A DNA stretch of 64,000 bases, taken from assembly GCA_937871805.1 (NCBI GenBank), contig CALMQB010000002.1:124001-188000 (forward strand), given 5' to 3'. Source of the DNA: an uncultured Candidatus Saccharibacteria bacterium (lineage in GTDB: Bacteria > Patescibacteriota > Saccharimonadia > Saccharimonadales > HK-STAS-PATE-42). Both the position numbers and the translations under genes were made by a program. This document shows positions 7,736 to 17,284 of this stretch, piece after piece. Position 1 is the first letter of the stretch. Each line of letters starts with the position of its first letter. Below the pieces are notes generated by a model. The model did not search any database. It was not told the DNA's origin and saw only the letters and a list, made by a program, of their open reading frames with translations.

Positions 7736-8737
7736 AGAGTATAGTCTGAGTTCCTTCAGGTTGGCTTGTAATAACTCTAGCCTGGCCTTGAGCTCTTTAA
7801 CTTCAGCTCCAAGCTGATAGTCGGCTGGGCCCACATCTTTATTATTTAAGGCTGCAAGCTCCCGGCCAAAATTTCGTTCATCATCGCCAGGATGAGCTCC
7901 CATGTAAGGGTAGGACCGCCCACTGGGGCGAAACCCTGCGGGAAGGTAGACATGCCCTGAGACTATAAGCTGCTCTGCGAGTTTTGCTAGATTAGCCTCG
8001 CACTCCTCCATCTTTCTGCGTGAAGCTACAAAAACTTCAGGAATTTCACAAGCTGGCTTATCCAAAAAAATGGTCAAACGACCCATCATGGATTTGTCTT
8101 CGGCAATGCCTGCTCTAAGTTCTTCGGTTAGCTGCTCTGCAAGATTTGCCTGCTTCTGAGTTTCCTCAGCCATTTCTGGGTCTGCAATCAATAGCGGCCC
8201 TGGATTATATTCTGGAGGTTGCGCGCAGACTTTTAAAATACCGTTGTGGCACATTGCTCCATTCATTAAATAATATAACGATGGATAGTGAAGAGCTACT
8301 CCTGAGGAATCCATAGCGCTATGGATTGCCTCAGCAAGTTCTGATGGTCCATCTGCCCAGCGCTTATTCTCCTCAGCTGTTGACTCTGGCCTAAGACTTG
8401 CACCAGTCACCATTAATCCGCCTGCCCGCTCACCTCTTGGCTGTCTTCCAAAACTAAAATTTGAAGGATGTATACCTCCCTGCCTAGAAACTATAGCTCC
8501 AACGGAAAAGGCATTTAAAATCCCGGGGGACGAATCTCGATGATGCCCTCTACCAGATTCCATCTCGACATAAGTACACTTAGCGCCCTCAACACCGACT
8601 GTTCCAACAGCTACGGTTACGTGTACCAAATCATTGCGGGTTGGATCCGGGTCTTCTTGAGCCGTAACCCAGCCGACCCTTTGACCAGCCAGATTTTGAC
8701 TGAATTCTCTTACTGTCACATCTTCACCTCTTGCCAT
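7706..8737 (-). CDS. hypothetical protein, lysine-poor orphan with C-terminal coiled coil
   Basis: A 343-residue soluble protein of unknown family. Residues about 190-260 and 310-335 are helical and charged with heptad-like leucines, so coiled coil is likely. It is richer in Gly, Arg and Glu and poorer in Lys than its neighbours. The gene follows rarA on the same strand after 62 bp. Its 3' end overlaps a second coding-like frame, suggesting that the gene was placed over the remnant of an older one. Confidence 0.55.
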   Translation of the reverse strand: MARGEDVTVREFSQNLAGQRVGWVTAQEDPDPTRNDLVHVTVAVGTVGVEGAKCTYVEMESGRGHHRDSSPGILNAFSVGAIVSRQGGIHPSNFSFGRQPRGERAGGLMVTGASLRPESTAEENKRWADGPSELAEAIHSAMDSSGVALHYPSLYYLMNGAMCHNGILKVCAQPPEYNPGPLLIADPEMAEETQKQANLAEQLTEELRAGIAEDKSMMGRLTIFLDKPACEIPEVFVASRRKMEECEANLAKLAEQLIVSGHVYLPAGFRPSGRSYPYMGAHPGDDERNFGRELAALNNKDVGPADYQLGAEVKELKARLELLQANLKELRLYSVSSRRGIGV

Positions 8738-8799
8738 ACTTAGCTTAAAGATTACACCGTAACTTTAAGTAATGCAAAATTAAGTGATTTTAACGTCAA

Positions 8800-10014
8800 T
8801 TAGTCTTTAGATTTTTTGACTTCTTCTGGCAAGAAACCGTCTTCAGGTTTAAAGTCTGCTTGCCATTTATAATCTTTACCGTAATCTAAATCTTTCATAA
8901 GTTTAGTGGGCGCATTGCGTAAGTGTAGTGGAACTTTTGCATTAGGATTTTCGGCGACTTGAGATTTGGCCTGATTCATCGCTTCTGCCACTCCACGAGA
9001 TTTTGGAGATTTTGCCATCGCCAGTGCGGCGTGTGTAAGAGCGTATTCAGCCTCCGGCAAGCCAACTCGCTCCACCGCCTGAAATGCAGCAACAGCCAAT
9101 GTCAGTGCGTAGGGAGCGGCCATGCCAATATCCTCTGAAGCAAAAATTACCATTCGGCGGGCGATGAAAAGTGGGTCTTCACCTCCAACAATGAGTCTAT
9201 GCAAATAATATAAACTCCCCTCAACGCTCGAACCGCGCATTGATTTAATAAATGCTGAAGCTAGATTGTAGTGTTCATCGCCATTTTTATCGAATTGATA
9301 ATTTGTGCGTTGCATAACGGTTTTGATGTGCTCTTCGGAAAGTTTTTCTTTAGGCTTAGCCAACTGTGAAGCAACCTCAACTGTCTGGATTGCACTGCGG
9401 GCATCGCCTCCAGATAATTTTGCTAAAAGTTTTGCGGCGTTTGGAGAAATATCCCGTTGCATCTTCTTAGCGGCCTTTTTGATTAACTTAACTAATGCTA
9501 CCTCATCGAGTGGATTTAGAACAACAACTTTGCTTCTACTGAGTAGGGCGTTGTTAACTTCAAAACTTGGATTTTCAGTTGTAGCACCAATTAAGTTTAA
9601 CTCCCCAGATTCAATGTGCGGTAAAAAGGCATCTTGCTGAGATTTATTAAAGCGATGGACTTCATCTACAAACAAAACGGTCTGTTGACCTAACCTCCGA
9701 TTTTGTTGAGCGCGCTCGACGACAGCTCGAACATCTTTAATCCCAGAAGTGACGGCACTAAGTTCTACAAAATCTATTTGGTTAGTATTTCCGCCCCACT
9801 CTTCCTTTAAGATTCGAGCAATCGTTGTTTTGCCAGTTCCTGGAGGACCCCACAATATTAAACTTGTTGGTTGCTTCTTTTTAGCGAGCAAAGTTAGCAG
9901 ACCTTCTGGCCCGATTAAATGATCTTGCCCAAAAACATCACTTAGCTTTGTTGGCCGCATTTGCTCGGCTAGCGGGATGTATAGCCCATCTGTAGTCATC
10001 TTTCCTGGATCCAT
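8800..10014 (-). CDS. rarA: replication-associated recombination protein A (MgsA/RarA ATPase)
   Basis: AAA+ ATPase of the clamp-loader-like RarA family, which acts at stalled replication forks. Walker A is GPPGTGKT near residue 55, Walker B is VLFVDEVHRF, sensor 1 lies in LIGATTENPSF, and the C-terminal tetramerisation domain contains ARRMVIFASEDIGMA. At 404 residues it is a normal length. An AGGAGG site precedes the ATG. A TTAAGTTTAA copy falls in the codons for ELNLIG. It is the last clearly housekeeping gene before defence island 1. Confidence 0.95.
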   Translation of the reverse strand: MDPGKMTTDGLYIPLAEQMRPTKLSDVFGQDHLIGPEGLLTLLAKKKQPTSLILWGPPGTGKTTIARILKEEWGGNTNQIDFVELSAVTSGIKDVRAVVERAQQNRRLGQQTVLFVDEVHRFNKSQQDAFLPHIESGELNLIGATTENPSFEVNNALLSRSKVVVLNPLDEVALVKLIKKAAKKMQRDISPNAAKLLAKLSGGDARSAIQTVEVASQLAKPKEKLSEEHIKTVMQRTNYQFDKNGDEHYNLASAFIKSMRGSSVEGSLYYLHRLIVGGEDPLFIARRMVIFASEDIGMAAPYALTLAVAAFQAVERVGLPEAEYALTHAALAMAKSPKSRGVAEAMNQAKSQVAENPNAKVPLHLRNAPTKLMKDLDYGKDYKWQADFKPEDGFLPEEVKKSKD

Positions 10015-10049
10015 TGAACGGAATTCCTCCTACCCTTAAATTTTATGTC

Positions 10050-10349
10050 TTAATTGCTGAATTTTTTATCTAAGTATTTATCAATATTCTGAGCATAAAA
10101 ATCATTCCAACTGCCCTTCTCTTTTTGATCTGAAGAAGTAAATTCATTACCTAAAGCCATTAAAGCATAGATCAGCTTTGAACGAGTGGGGTGCACATTC
10201 CGAGATCCAATAACTTCGGCATTTTTTAGCAGTTCACCTGCATACCAAATAGCCCAATCTGTATCGACACCATTAGTTTCAGCGAACGCCTGATGGTGGC
10301 TGTCGCTGATGCCCTGCAGAATTTTAGCTATTTTTTTATATTTATCCAT
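10050..10349 (-). CDS. small hypothetical protein
   Basis: About 99 residues from MDKYKKIAKI; the open frame extends further but this ATG is preferred because a TATGAT box lies 7 bases upstream, giving a leaderless start. The protein is helical, with conserved-looking HHQAFAETNGVDTDWAIWYAGELL and a C-terminal DFYAQNIDKYLDKKF. It resembles small proteins found in other reduced bacteria, but I cannot assign a function. It lies 36 bp upstream of rarA on the same strand. Confidence 0.6.
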   Translation of the reverse strand: MDKYKKIAKILQGISDSHHQAFAETNGVDTDWAIWYAGELLKNAEVIGSRNVHPTRSKLIYALMALGNEFTSSDQKEKGSWNDFYAQNIDKYLDKKFSN

Positions 10350-10411
10350 GCGATTAATCATACCACTTGCTCTAGGATACAACCCAGGGTAACTACACTC
10401 TGAAAACCTTT

Positions 10412-10643
10412 TTACTCAGTAAAATTATAATGTTGCTCTATATAGCACTTTAATTTAACTACAATGGAATTCCTAACTATCTGTTCCATCTTCGCATGGT
10501 CATTTCCATATATACCCTCCCAAGCCTCTTGGCCTATAGGATCTAGAATAATAAAAGACTCCTCTAGTTCGTCTAGTGCGTCATCTAGCTTTGCTAGATT
10601 ACCCCTTTCTTCGACCGAATCAAAAAAGAAAATTGATAATTTA
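10412..10643 (-). pseudogene. gene remnant downstream of the Z1 gene
   Basis: An open frame with no acceptable start codon begins right after the Z1 gene stop and encodes about 75 residues containing SIFFFDSVEERGNLAKLDDA and IVRNSIVVKLKCYIEQHYNF. In similar cassettes the Z1 gene is often followed by further restriction-system genes, so this may be the 3' end of one. It marks the left edge of defence island 1. Confidence 0.35.
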
Positions 10644-10644
10644 T

Positions 10645-12534
10645 TTAATCAGAGCTAGTATAAAACACCTTGTCTCGCGGAAGTTTTAGGTTTGGCATCC
10701 AAAACGGGTTACCGTTCCAACCCTTCTGTTCACCGCCAACTATACGATAAAGGGTAATGACTGGCATGTCATCAATTGATTTACCCAGACGCCTGTCGTC
10801 CGGTGATAGCATTGTACCCGTGCTCATACCTATGTCACGATTACGTCTTACAATTAGTGTTACCTTATCAGCAAATCCCTTTTCAGAGGATAAAGACCTG
10901 AGTGCAGAGACAAAAGAACTGACGCTCCAGTTATTAATTTGATCATCTTCAAACTCTGAGAGTATCTCTATCGCATGGGCAAAGTTGATAGAATGAACCT
11001 GTTTGTCGCTATCATAATCAGACAAAATACCATCTAAAGTATATGCATTATCCTGGTCGGGATTAGGGGGGAAGTAATTTATTCCACCTACTAATACATT
11101 TAGCCGACCTTTATCAACTACATTCGGACGAGTTGGCCTAAGGCCGGGAGGGAACATAAGCTGTAGTTTATCTAGCTTCCCTTGTTCAATCTGTTCGTAC
11201 AGTACCTCATTTGAGCTGTTGATTTCGGCAAATAAGTTAAACAGCGCGCGCGGCATAAATATGCGCATGAGTAGGGGGTCTCTATCGTAGCCGAACATTC
11301 GACTGTGCTGCCAAAAAGTGTCCGCCTGTGGATTCTTTGATGATCTACAGTAGTACACAGTTTGCAAACCCTTAAATGTTACCCCACGGCCTAAACTGTT
11401 ACCTCCCACGACTACGTTTGCGCCCTTTTCAATATTTGGTGATGCTTCACTTTCTTTACCGGAGTTCATAGTCACGTATTTAATCTTGCTATCATCCTCT
11501 ATAAACTTCAGTATTTTATTGAAGTCTACGATATCGGGTTTTGATTCCTTTAGCTTTTCGTAGACAGTGGATAGTCTCTCTACTACTTCGGGCAAAGAGA
11601 TGTTCTTAGTTAAGTAATCGATGTGCTTTTTGGTTTTACTAGCAAGCACTGAATGATCATCTATCCTTGAGCTTGGGTGAATCAGAAAATTACAAACTTT
11701 GGAGCCTGAGATAAATAAGTGTGCGTACGTAACTAGGAATGTTTCTGATGCCTCCTTTAGCCCTTCCGGGGTACTGTCAGTCTCAATTAACTCACTTAAC
11801 TCGTCGTCTGCGGTGTACACATTCGTAAACGGTTTAGGCTTAGAGTAGAAGAATGAGCCCCCAAGGTATGCCTTGCCTGGAGAGAAGTAGTGAATAAAAC
11901 TAGGCTTCCATCCAGAATCAAGAGTCTGTAATAAAATTGGCTGCGGTGTTGCAGTTACCTGCAGGTAGAAGCTGCTGCTACATAGGTTCTTTATGTCTTC
12001 AAGGTGAGCATTTATTGTACTCTTGTCAAGCTCGGGATTATTTACTTTAGTATTAAGTGATGTGGCATCGGCTTCGTCGTCAATAATAAATATTGGCCTT
12101 CCGGTGCAGTAGCCTGATGATGCTAGGTGGTTCTTCCACTTCTTTAATACACTAGCGTTCTTTTTTAGTACAACAACAGTTGGTTGCCTTAGTTTTTTGC
12201 TATAAAACCGCACATCATCGTTCTCATCACAAACATTAAAAGTATCTATGCTCTCCATGGCACGTTCAAATGTTTGTTGCTGTAAAGCAGTCATACCACT
12301 TGTCAGAACCAGGAACAGCTCAAACCCTGCATCCGCCGCTGCCGACATGACCCCGAACATTTGTCCGGTCTTACCGCTTTGAACTTGCCCTAGAAGAAGA
12401 CCGACCACATGGTCCTTAAATGTAAATTTAGATAGCTGCTCGTCCGTCAAAGAGGTAATAGTTTCGCGCACCGACTGAACAGCTTCAGGGGTTGAATCCG
12501 ACAATCTATCTAAATATTCTTTTACGTGATTCAT
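10645..12534 (-). CDS. Z1-domain ATPase of a restriction-modification cassette
   Basis: A 629-residue protein with a helicase-like P-loop (GQVQSGKT, residues about 49-56), a DEAD-like box (FIIDDEAD) and the Z1 domain signature VVVGGNSLGRGVTFKG followed by QHSRMFGYDRD. Z1 proteins are found next to cytosine-5 methyltransferases and predicted endonucleases and are thought to take part in restriction; their exact role is not established. Its ATG overlaps the stop of the preceding endonuclease gene by 4 bp, so the three genes form one operon. Confidence 0.88.
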   Translation of the reverse strand: MNHVKEYLDRLSDSTPEAVQSVRETITSLTDEQLSKFTFKDHVVGLLLGQVQSGKTGQMFGVMSAAADAGFELFLVLTSGMTALQQQTFERAMESIDTFNVCDENDDVRFYSKKLRQPTVVVLKKNASVLKKWKNHLASSGYCTGRPIFIIDDEADATSLNTKVNNPELDKSTINAHLEDIKNLCSSSFYLQVTATPQPILLQTLDSGWKPSFIHYFSPGKAYLGGSFFYSKPKPFTNVYTADDELSELIETDSTPEGLKEASETFLVTYAHLFISGSKVCNFLIHPSSRIDDHSVLASKTKKHIDYLTKNISLPEVVERLSTVYEKLKESKPDIVDFNKILKFIEDDSKIKYVTMNSGKESEASPNIEKGANVVVGGNSLGRGVTFKGLQTVYYCRSSKNPQADTFWQHSRMFGYDRDPLLMRIFMPRALFNLFAEINSSNEVLYEQIEQGKLDKLQLMFPPGLRPTRPNVVDKGRLNVLVGGINYFPPNPDQDNAYTLDGILSDYDSDKQVHSINFAHAIEILSEFEDDQINNWSVSSFVSALRSLSSEKGFADKVTLIVRRNRDIGMSTGTMLSPDDRRLGKSIDDMPVITLYRIVGGEQKGWNGNPFWMPNLKLPRDKVFYTSSD

Positions 12535-13595
12535 TTATTTACTCCAAAATCTATAAACCATTTATCGCTGTCCTTAAGTCTGGATAAGGTGAATGTACTA
12601 CGGCCATAAGCAACTAGTGTATTTGATGTTACTAGTTCACCAGTCTTAAGAGAACCAGATTGCTCTAGTCGACCCTTGAGCCACTTGCCTAATATTTTTA
12701 GATCCTTCTCTGATCTTAAGTTTTTACTATTCTGTCCGCTAACCTTACATGAGAACTCCCAGCCATCATCTGTAATGACTTCAAAAACTCCACCATCGCC
12801 ATTCTTATCAGCTTGTGGGTATCCAGGTAATGAGGTCGTTGACTTAGGCACGATTAGTTCTACCTCATACCAAGATCTTGGCATAACAAATTGCTGCTGA
12901 TTCTCACGCCCCTTTCCGTTAAAGGTGTTCAGGTTACTTCTGGTGGCATCATCGGCTTTTAGTTCTATATCGAACGTAATGGTTGGATCAATGTTGGTTG
13001 TAACCAGTTTTAGTGTGTCATCTGATATCTTTTCGACACCATACTGATCATTCAAAAGAGTATTCTTTGTTTGAATAATTTTTAGACTGGAATCTGACAA
13101 AGGGGAGGTGGTTGTCTGATTTAGTTTGGTTATAAAGTCGTCTACCTCGATAGCATCGTTGCCCTCCAACAGGTAATCTACCTCGTACTGCCTACTAGTC
13201 TTATTCTCTATGATATTAGTAAGGTTAGAAGACCCGATAAGCGATCCTACGTTACGATTGTCCTTGCTGAAACTCATTAGCTTTCCGTGAAATGGGAAAG
13301 TCACCACCATGTATACGCCACCCAGTGATTTACTTTGAAGCAAGTTATCTAAGTCCTCAAGAGCGTTCTTTTGTTGATCCGTGAGGCCATCAAAGTAATG
13401 CATGCCGATATTCAACTGCAGGAATGGGCCATTGTTTATTTCTATGATGCTTTTAAGATCTACAACTGCATCGGCAGAAATGTAGCCTGTCGCAATATTT
13501 AGTCGATCGGACTTTTCAATAAGAGTCCTGAACGCTCTGTGATAAGTGTCCGAACTTGTCTTAAGTGGTGGGTAATTTGAATATAGTAGGCTCAT
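12531..13595 (-). CDS. NgoFVII-like (phospholipase D fold) restriction endonuclease
   Basis: A 354-residue protein with the PLD-type catalytic pattern FHGKLMS (His and Lys, about residue 103) followed by GSLIGSSNLTN, as in NgoFVII/BfiI-type nucleases. The rest (GVYMVVTFP, VELIVPKS, and a C-terminal DNA-binding-like region) fits restriction enzymes of this group. It lies 1 bp after the cytosine methyltransferase gene and overlaps the Z1 gene by 4 bp. The target is presumably the site methylated by the neighbouring enzyme. Confidence 0.85.
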   Translation of the reverse strand: MSLLYSNYPPLKTSSDTYHRAFRTLIEKSDRLNIATGYISADAVVDLKSIIEINNGPFLQLNIGMHYFDGLTDQQKNALEDLDNLLQSKSLGGVYMVVTFPFHGKLMSFSKDNRNVGSLIGSSNLTNIIENKTSRQYEVDYLLEGNDAIEVDDFITKLNQTTTSPLSDSSLKIIQTKNTLLNDQYGVEKISDDTLKLVTTNIDPTITFDIELKADDATRSNLNTFNGKGRENQQQFVMPRSWYEVELIVPKSTTSLPGYPQADKNGDGGVFEVITDDGWEFSCKVSGQNSKNLRSEKDLKILGKWLKGRLEQSGSLKTGELVTSNTLVAYGRSTFTLSRLKDSDKWFIDFGVNK

Positions 13596-13596
13596 C

Positions 13597-14670
13597 TCAC
13601 TCTGCAGCTAACGATAGATTAAGTTTTAAACTACTTTCTATCTTACTACTTTCTTGTGTGGATGATAAATCCTTTGCTACTTGCTTCGCTTTGAATAGGG
13701 GTTTTAGGTGTTCTGCCACAACTTTAGCGGCCACCGGTGGTACGGAGTTGCCAATCTGCCTACGCACTTCGGTTATAGAGCCTTCGAATACAAAATCGTC
13801 CGGGTATCCAAATAGCCGCGCTCGTTCACGATTAGTTAGGGGTCTGTGCTCTTCATAGTGATAGCCCCAGGTACCGCCTCCGCCACCCGCAATAATCGTA
13901 GTCGAGGGCTCATCTCTGTGTAGACGTCGGTACACATGGCTTATCATGCCCTTGACATAGTGGGGGCTGTCTTTTGGTATAGCCGTGAAGTTCTTACCCT
14001 CAGGAATCAACTTGAGTTTCTCGACAGTGCTTGGCATGATATTTTGATGTTCATTATTGTACGGAACTTTCTTGACACCCCTTAGAGCTTGGCCAGCAGT
14101 TACGTAGTTACCTGGCCCGTGAGTTGGTTCAGGTGGAGTAAATTCAAAGTCAATATCAGATCTAGTCCCGACAATTAAGACCCGCTCTCTTAGTTGAGGT
14201 ACGCCGTATTTTGCAAAGTTATACAAGTTAACATTAATTTTATAACCAAGAGCCCTGAAATCTTCTACAATTTTGGCGATTGCTTTCCCACCATTGGCAG
14301 TGATGAGCCCTTTTACATTTTCCGCGATAAATACTTTTGGCATTTTAGTTTCAACTGCCTTTACGAAATACTTATAGAGATTGCCTCGGTCAGTCTCTAG
14401 TCCGCTGCGCTTCGAAACCATTGAAAAATCTTGGCATGGAAAACCTCCGGTCATAATGTCGCAGTCCGGTATATCATCGAAATCCAATTCTGTGATACTT
14501 TTTTCGACTATGTGATCACCGAAGTTTTTTGCGTAAGTCTTGCAAGACCAGTGATCAAAGTCGTTTGCCCAAACAACCTCATAGCCAGCCTGAACCAGCC
14601 CCAAGTCTAGTCCTCCGCAACCTGAAAATAATGAAACTAACTTTGGCTTTTTTGAATCTTTTTTTGACAT
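13597..14670 (-). CDS. DNA (cytosine-5-)-methyltransferase
   Basis: Modifies cytosine in the recognition site of the restriction cassette. Motif I is LFSGCGGLDLG, motif IV with the catalytic Cys is GGFPCQDFS, motif VI is ENVKG, motif VIII is QLRERVLIVG and motif X is RQIGNSVPP; all are intact. The frame is open to 14703, but the ATG at 14670 is preferred because a GAGAGGGT site precedes it. That start gives 357 residues. It is the first gene of the three-gene operon. Confidence 0.93.
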   Translation of the reverse strand: MSKKDSKKPKLVSLFSGCGGLDLGLVQAGYEVVWANDFDHWSCKTYAKNFGDHIVEKSITELDFDDIPDCDIMTGGFPCQDFSMVSKRSGLETDRGNLYKYFVKAVETKMPKVFIAENVKGLITANGGKAIAKIVEDFRALGYKINVNLYNFAKYGVPQLRERVLIVGTRSDIDFEFTPPEPTHGPGNYVTAGQALRGVKKVPYNNEHQNIMPSTVEKLKLIPEGKNFTAIPKDSPHYVKGMISHVYRRLHRDEPSTTIIAGGGGGTWGYHYEEHRPLTNRERARLFGYPDDFVFEGSITEVRRQIGNSVPPVAAKVVAEHLKPLFKAKQVAKDLSSTQESSKIESSLKLNLSLAAE

Positions 14671-14823
14671 TGTTACCCTCTCTTTTTTAATGCGGTTATG
14701 CATTCATATTTTTAGTATACACGAAAGTGACCAAACTCGCCGCACTTGTAATTTATTATTTATCGTGTCTTACTATTTTATGCTTGAGCGGGCTAGACTT
14801 GTGGCCAGACTGGCGGTACTGTT

Positions 14824-15080
14824 GTGGATACAATGATGCCCTCAACAAATATAAAGTACTGTCTTTACGCCAGAAAGTCTTCAGAACAAGATGAACGCCA
14901 AGCCATGTCTATTGATTCACAAATCAAAGAAATGCAAACAATGGCCGAGCGAGAGGGTCTGAATGTAATCGAGATTAAGAAAGAGAGCTTCTCGGCAAAG
15001 CAATCCGGTCACAGGCCGGTATTCAACGATCTCTTACATGACTTGCGGAGTGGCAAGTACGAAGCGGTACTCACCTGTAG
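14824..15080 (+). pseudogene. serine recombinase, N-terminal fragment
   Basis: The first 80-odd residues are the start of a large serine recombinase catalytic domain: YCLYARKSSEQDERQ with the nucleophilic Ser, SIDSQIKEM, and FNDLLHDLRSGKYEAVLT. After EAVLT the expected LDRLSR block is missing and the sequence runs into an hsdS fragment on the other strand. All DNA-binding domains are absent, so it cannot act as a recombinase. It is probably the scar of a mobile element or an inversion. Confidence 0.85.
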
Positions 15081-15216
15081 CCTGGATTTTAGACTTTACA
15101 ATTTTTCTATTTGAACCATCGACACGGCTGATTAAATCGCCAAGTTCGTTAAACTTAACGCCATCAGGGCAGAGTTCTTGAATTAGTTGATCGATTTTGG
15201 ATTGATTAGTTTTCAT
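15075..15216 (-). pseudogene. hsdS: type I restriction specificity subunit (hsdS), 5' fragment
   Basis: The start MKTNQSKIDQLIQELCPDGV is the typical N-terminus of a type I S subunit, followed by KFNELGDLISRVDG. The frame loses resemblance near 15080, where it meets the truncated recombinase. Both target-recognition domains are gone, so the type I methylase to its right has no specificity subunit here. It contains the only exact TTAAGTTTAA-type word inside the 10.4-20.2 kb island. Confidence 0.8.
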
Positions 15217-15218
15217 AA

Positions 15219-16202
15219 TTATTTAGAATCCTTAGTAAGGAATACTTTAACATCTTTCCAGGAATTTAATTGTTTTTTGTTTTTTAACTCTTGCAAGAAA
15301 TTGAGGCAAGATTGAGAATAATAGTAATTGTTATTTTTTTTCTGACAGAATTCAGCTTTATCTTTTATACTTTTATTATTTATAATCTCCGTGACATAGT
15401 AAGAACTTTTTCTATCTGTAAGCCAGCCAAGTTTTTTTCCTAGTTCTTTTGTAGTAAAAAAATCTTTATCCAGCCTTAAATTTGGGGCAACCAACTCAAC
15501 ACCCTCAACGTTACCAATTATTTTTAATGCAGGGGCTCCGTCTTTTTCTACTGACTTATATTCCTTAACATACTTTAATTGTTTAAATAACTTTTTATCT
15601 AAAAGAATTCTATTCCCTTTTTGTTCAATTTCACCTCTTACCAAATCAACCATAGAAATATTTTGTGGTCCAATTTTTGCTATTTTTTCAATGTGACTCA
15701 TCCAAAGCTTTTTTTCTATATTTTCTCTTTCCTTAAAAATTTTTTCTAGTTCTGAATATTTTATTTTTTCACTTCTTCCTCTGTATCGATAATATATATC
15801 ACCTTCTTTTAGGATAGTTGCTGAGTTCTTTTTACAAAGCACGGGCTTACTTTCAGATTCATAAACCAATAGTGCACCGAATCTTTTGTCATTATCTATA
15901 AAATCGAATCTGTCCCAATTTATTTCTGGTGAAAAAAGTGCGTTTAGTCCTTCTGTAATTTTTGCGTTATCAACCGTCTCAAACTGCCTATTGGTCATTC
16001 CGTTTGGCATCCGTGGTGAATCTGAAACACCAAAGATTATTTTACCGCCTTGATTGTTCGCAAACGCAACCATTGTCTTTGCATAAACGGCTAGATTAGA
16101 AAATTGAAAATTATCCTTAAATTCCAAGGACTGATTTTCTCTATGGAATAAAGATCCATCCTGGTTAGTCTTTATTAAACTCAAAAAATCAGCTTTTTTC
16201 AT
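15219..16202 (-). CDS. AlbA_2 (Schlafen-type) domain protein
   Basis: A 327-residue protein whose N-terminal half is an AlbA_2 domain: ENQSLEFKDNF followed by AVYAKTMVAFANNQGGKIIFGV and a KEGDIYYRYRGRSEKIKY block. The C-terminal part is lysine-rich with winged-helix-like segments. Such proteins are common riders in type I restriction operons and may regulate or assist defence. It overlaps the RhuM gene by 4 bp. AT-content is higher than in adjacent cassette genes, suggesting a separate origin. Confidence 0.8.
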   Translation of the reverse strand: MKKADFLSLIKTNQDGSLFHRENQSLEFKDNFQFSNLAVYAKTMVAFANNQGGKIIFGVSDSPRMPNGMTNRQFETVDNAKITEGLNALFSPEINWDRFDFIDNDKRFGALLVYESESKPVLCKKNSATILKEGDIYYRYRGRSEKIKYSELEKIFKERENIEKKLWMSHIEKIAKIGPQNISMVDLVRGEIEQKGNRILLDKKLFKQLKYVKEYKSVEKDGAPALKIIGNVEGVELVAPNLRLDKDFFTTKELGKKLGWLTDRKSSYYVTEIINNKSIKDKAEFCQKKNNNYYYSQSCLNFLQELKNKKQLNSWKDVKVFLTKDSK

Positions 16203-17284
16203 AATTGCTGATTATCACTTTCGTTTTTGGTCCGATTAATATTTGTTTTGCGGTCTGGACTAGCTTGCTTCTTAACTTTACGTTCGGCTTGTTTGATTAA
16301 ATTTAAGTAGTCGCGTTCGGCAGAACTTGGCTGGTCGATAATCTGTTTTCGGTATTTCTTAAATTCGGATTTGGCCTTGGTGTCGGCTTGGGTTTTGCTG
16401 ATTTTGCCTGCACCTTTCAGCTTTTTACCTTCTACGGCAGCAATTAAGCTATCGAGGTTTTTAACCCAATCCTTCATGTAGGTTTTTTGCTGATTTTCAG
16501 CACGGAATTCTGCGGCATCGAAGAAGGCCGAAACCAGTGTGTTGAGCTTTTTTAGTTCTGATTCATCTAAATAATTCTTGGCGATGGTGATTTCGCGGGA
16601 CGTTGGCTGTTCGCTACTAAATGTTAGTAACCCCATGAATGGCTTGTTGGCATTGGCGCGGCTATGGATAACTTCGGCTGCGGTTTTACCATGTGCGCCG
16701 TAATGGAGCTTGTTCTGGATAATCTGAAAGAATTGGCGTGATTGCTCACTTTTGGGGTCGTAATCGACACTGGTAGCATACATATCTAAAACCTGGCGAT
16801 AGAGCACCTTTTCACTACTGCGGATATCACGAATCCGGTCGAGCAGCTCCTTCCAGTAGCTTCCGCCACCAGCCTCTTTAAGCAAATCATCGTTCATCGT
16901 GAAACCTTTAACGATATATTCACGCAGCCGAGTTGTTGCCCACTGGCGAAACTTGGTTGCAGTGGTGGAGTTGACTCGATAACCTACGGAGATGATGGCG
17001 TCTAAATTATAGAATAATGTTTTGTAATTTTTTCCGTCAGCAGCAGTATGTTCCAAAATGGAACTAACTGAGCTTTCCTCTAACTCAGCTTCTTGAAAGA
17101 TATTCTGCAAATGTTTTGTAATTGCTGGCCGCTGGACACCGAACAATTCAGCCATCTGTGCCTGAGAAAGCCATGCAGTCTCGCCCTTTAACCGAACGCT
17201 GACCTTAGGAGAGTCTCCTTCTGGCTGATAAATTATAATCTGAGAATCCTGCTCGTTCATAACTGCTGTTGTATTATTGCTCAT
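16199..17284 (-). CDS. rhuM: RhuM family protein
   Basis: A 361-residue protein of the virulence RhuM family, frequently encoded inside type I restriction loci. Visible family blocks are ETAWLSQAQMAELFGVQRPA (helix-turn-helix-like), KHLQNIFQEAELEESSV, FYNLDAIISVGYRVNS, FRQWATTRLREYIVKGF and LHYGAHGKTAAEVIHSRANA. Molecular function is not established. It overlaps both neighbours by 4 bp (ATGA), showing tight translational coupling in the hsdM-KilA-N-rhuM-AlbA_2-hsdS operon. Confidence 0.9.
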   Translation of the reverse strand: MSNNTTAVMNEQDSQIIIYQPEGDSPKVSVRLKGETAWLSQAQMAELFGVQRPAITKHLQNIFQEAELEESSVSSILEHTAADGKNYKTLFYNLDAIISVGYRVNSTTATKFRQWATTRLREYIVKGFTMNDDLLKEAGGGSYWKELLDRIRDIRSSEKVLYRQVLDMYATSVDYDPKSEQSRQFFQIIQNKLHYGAHGKTAAEVIHSRANANKPFMGLLTFSSEQPTSREITIAKNYLDESELKKLNTLVSAFFDAAEFRAENQQKTYMKDWVKNLDSLIAAVEGKKLKGAGKISKTQADTKAKSEFKKYRKQIIDQPSSAERDYLNLIKQAERKVKKQASPDRKTNINRTKNESDNQQL

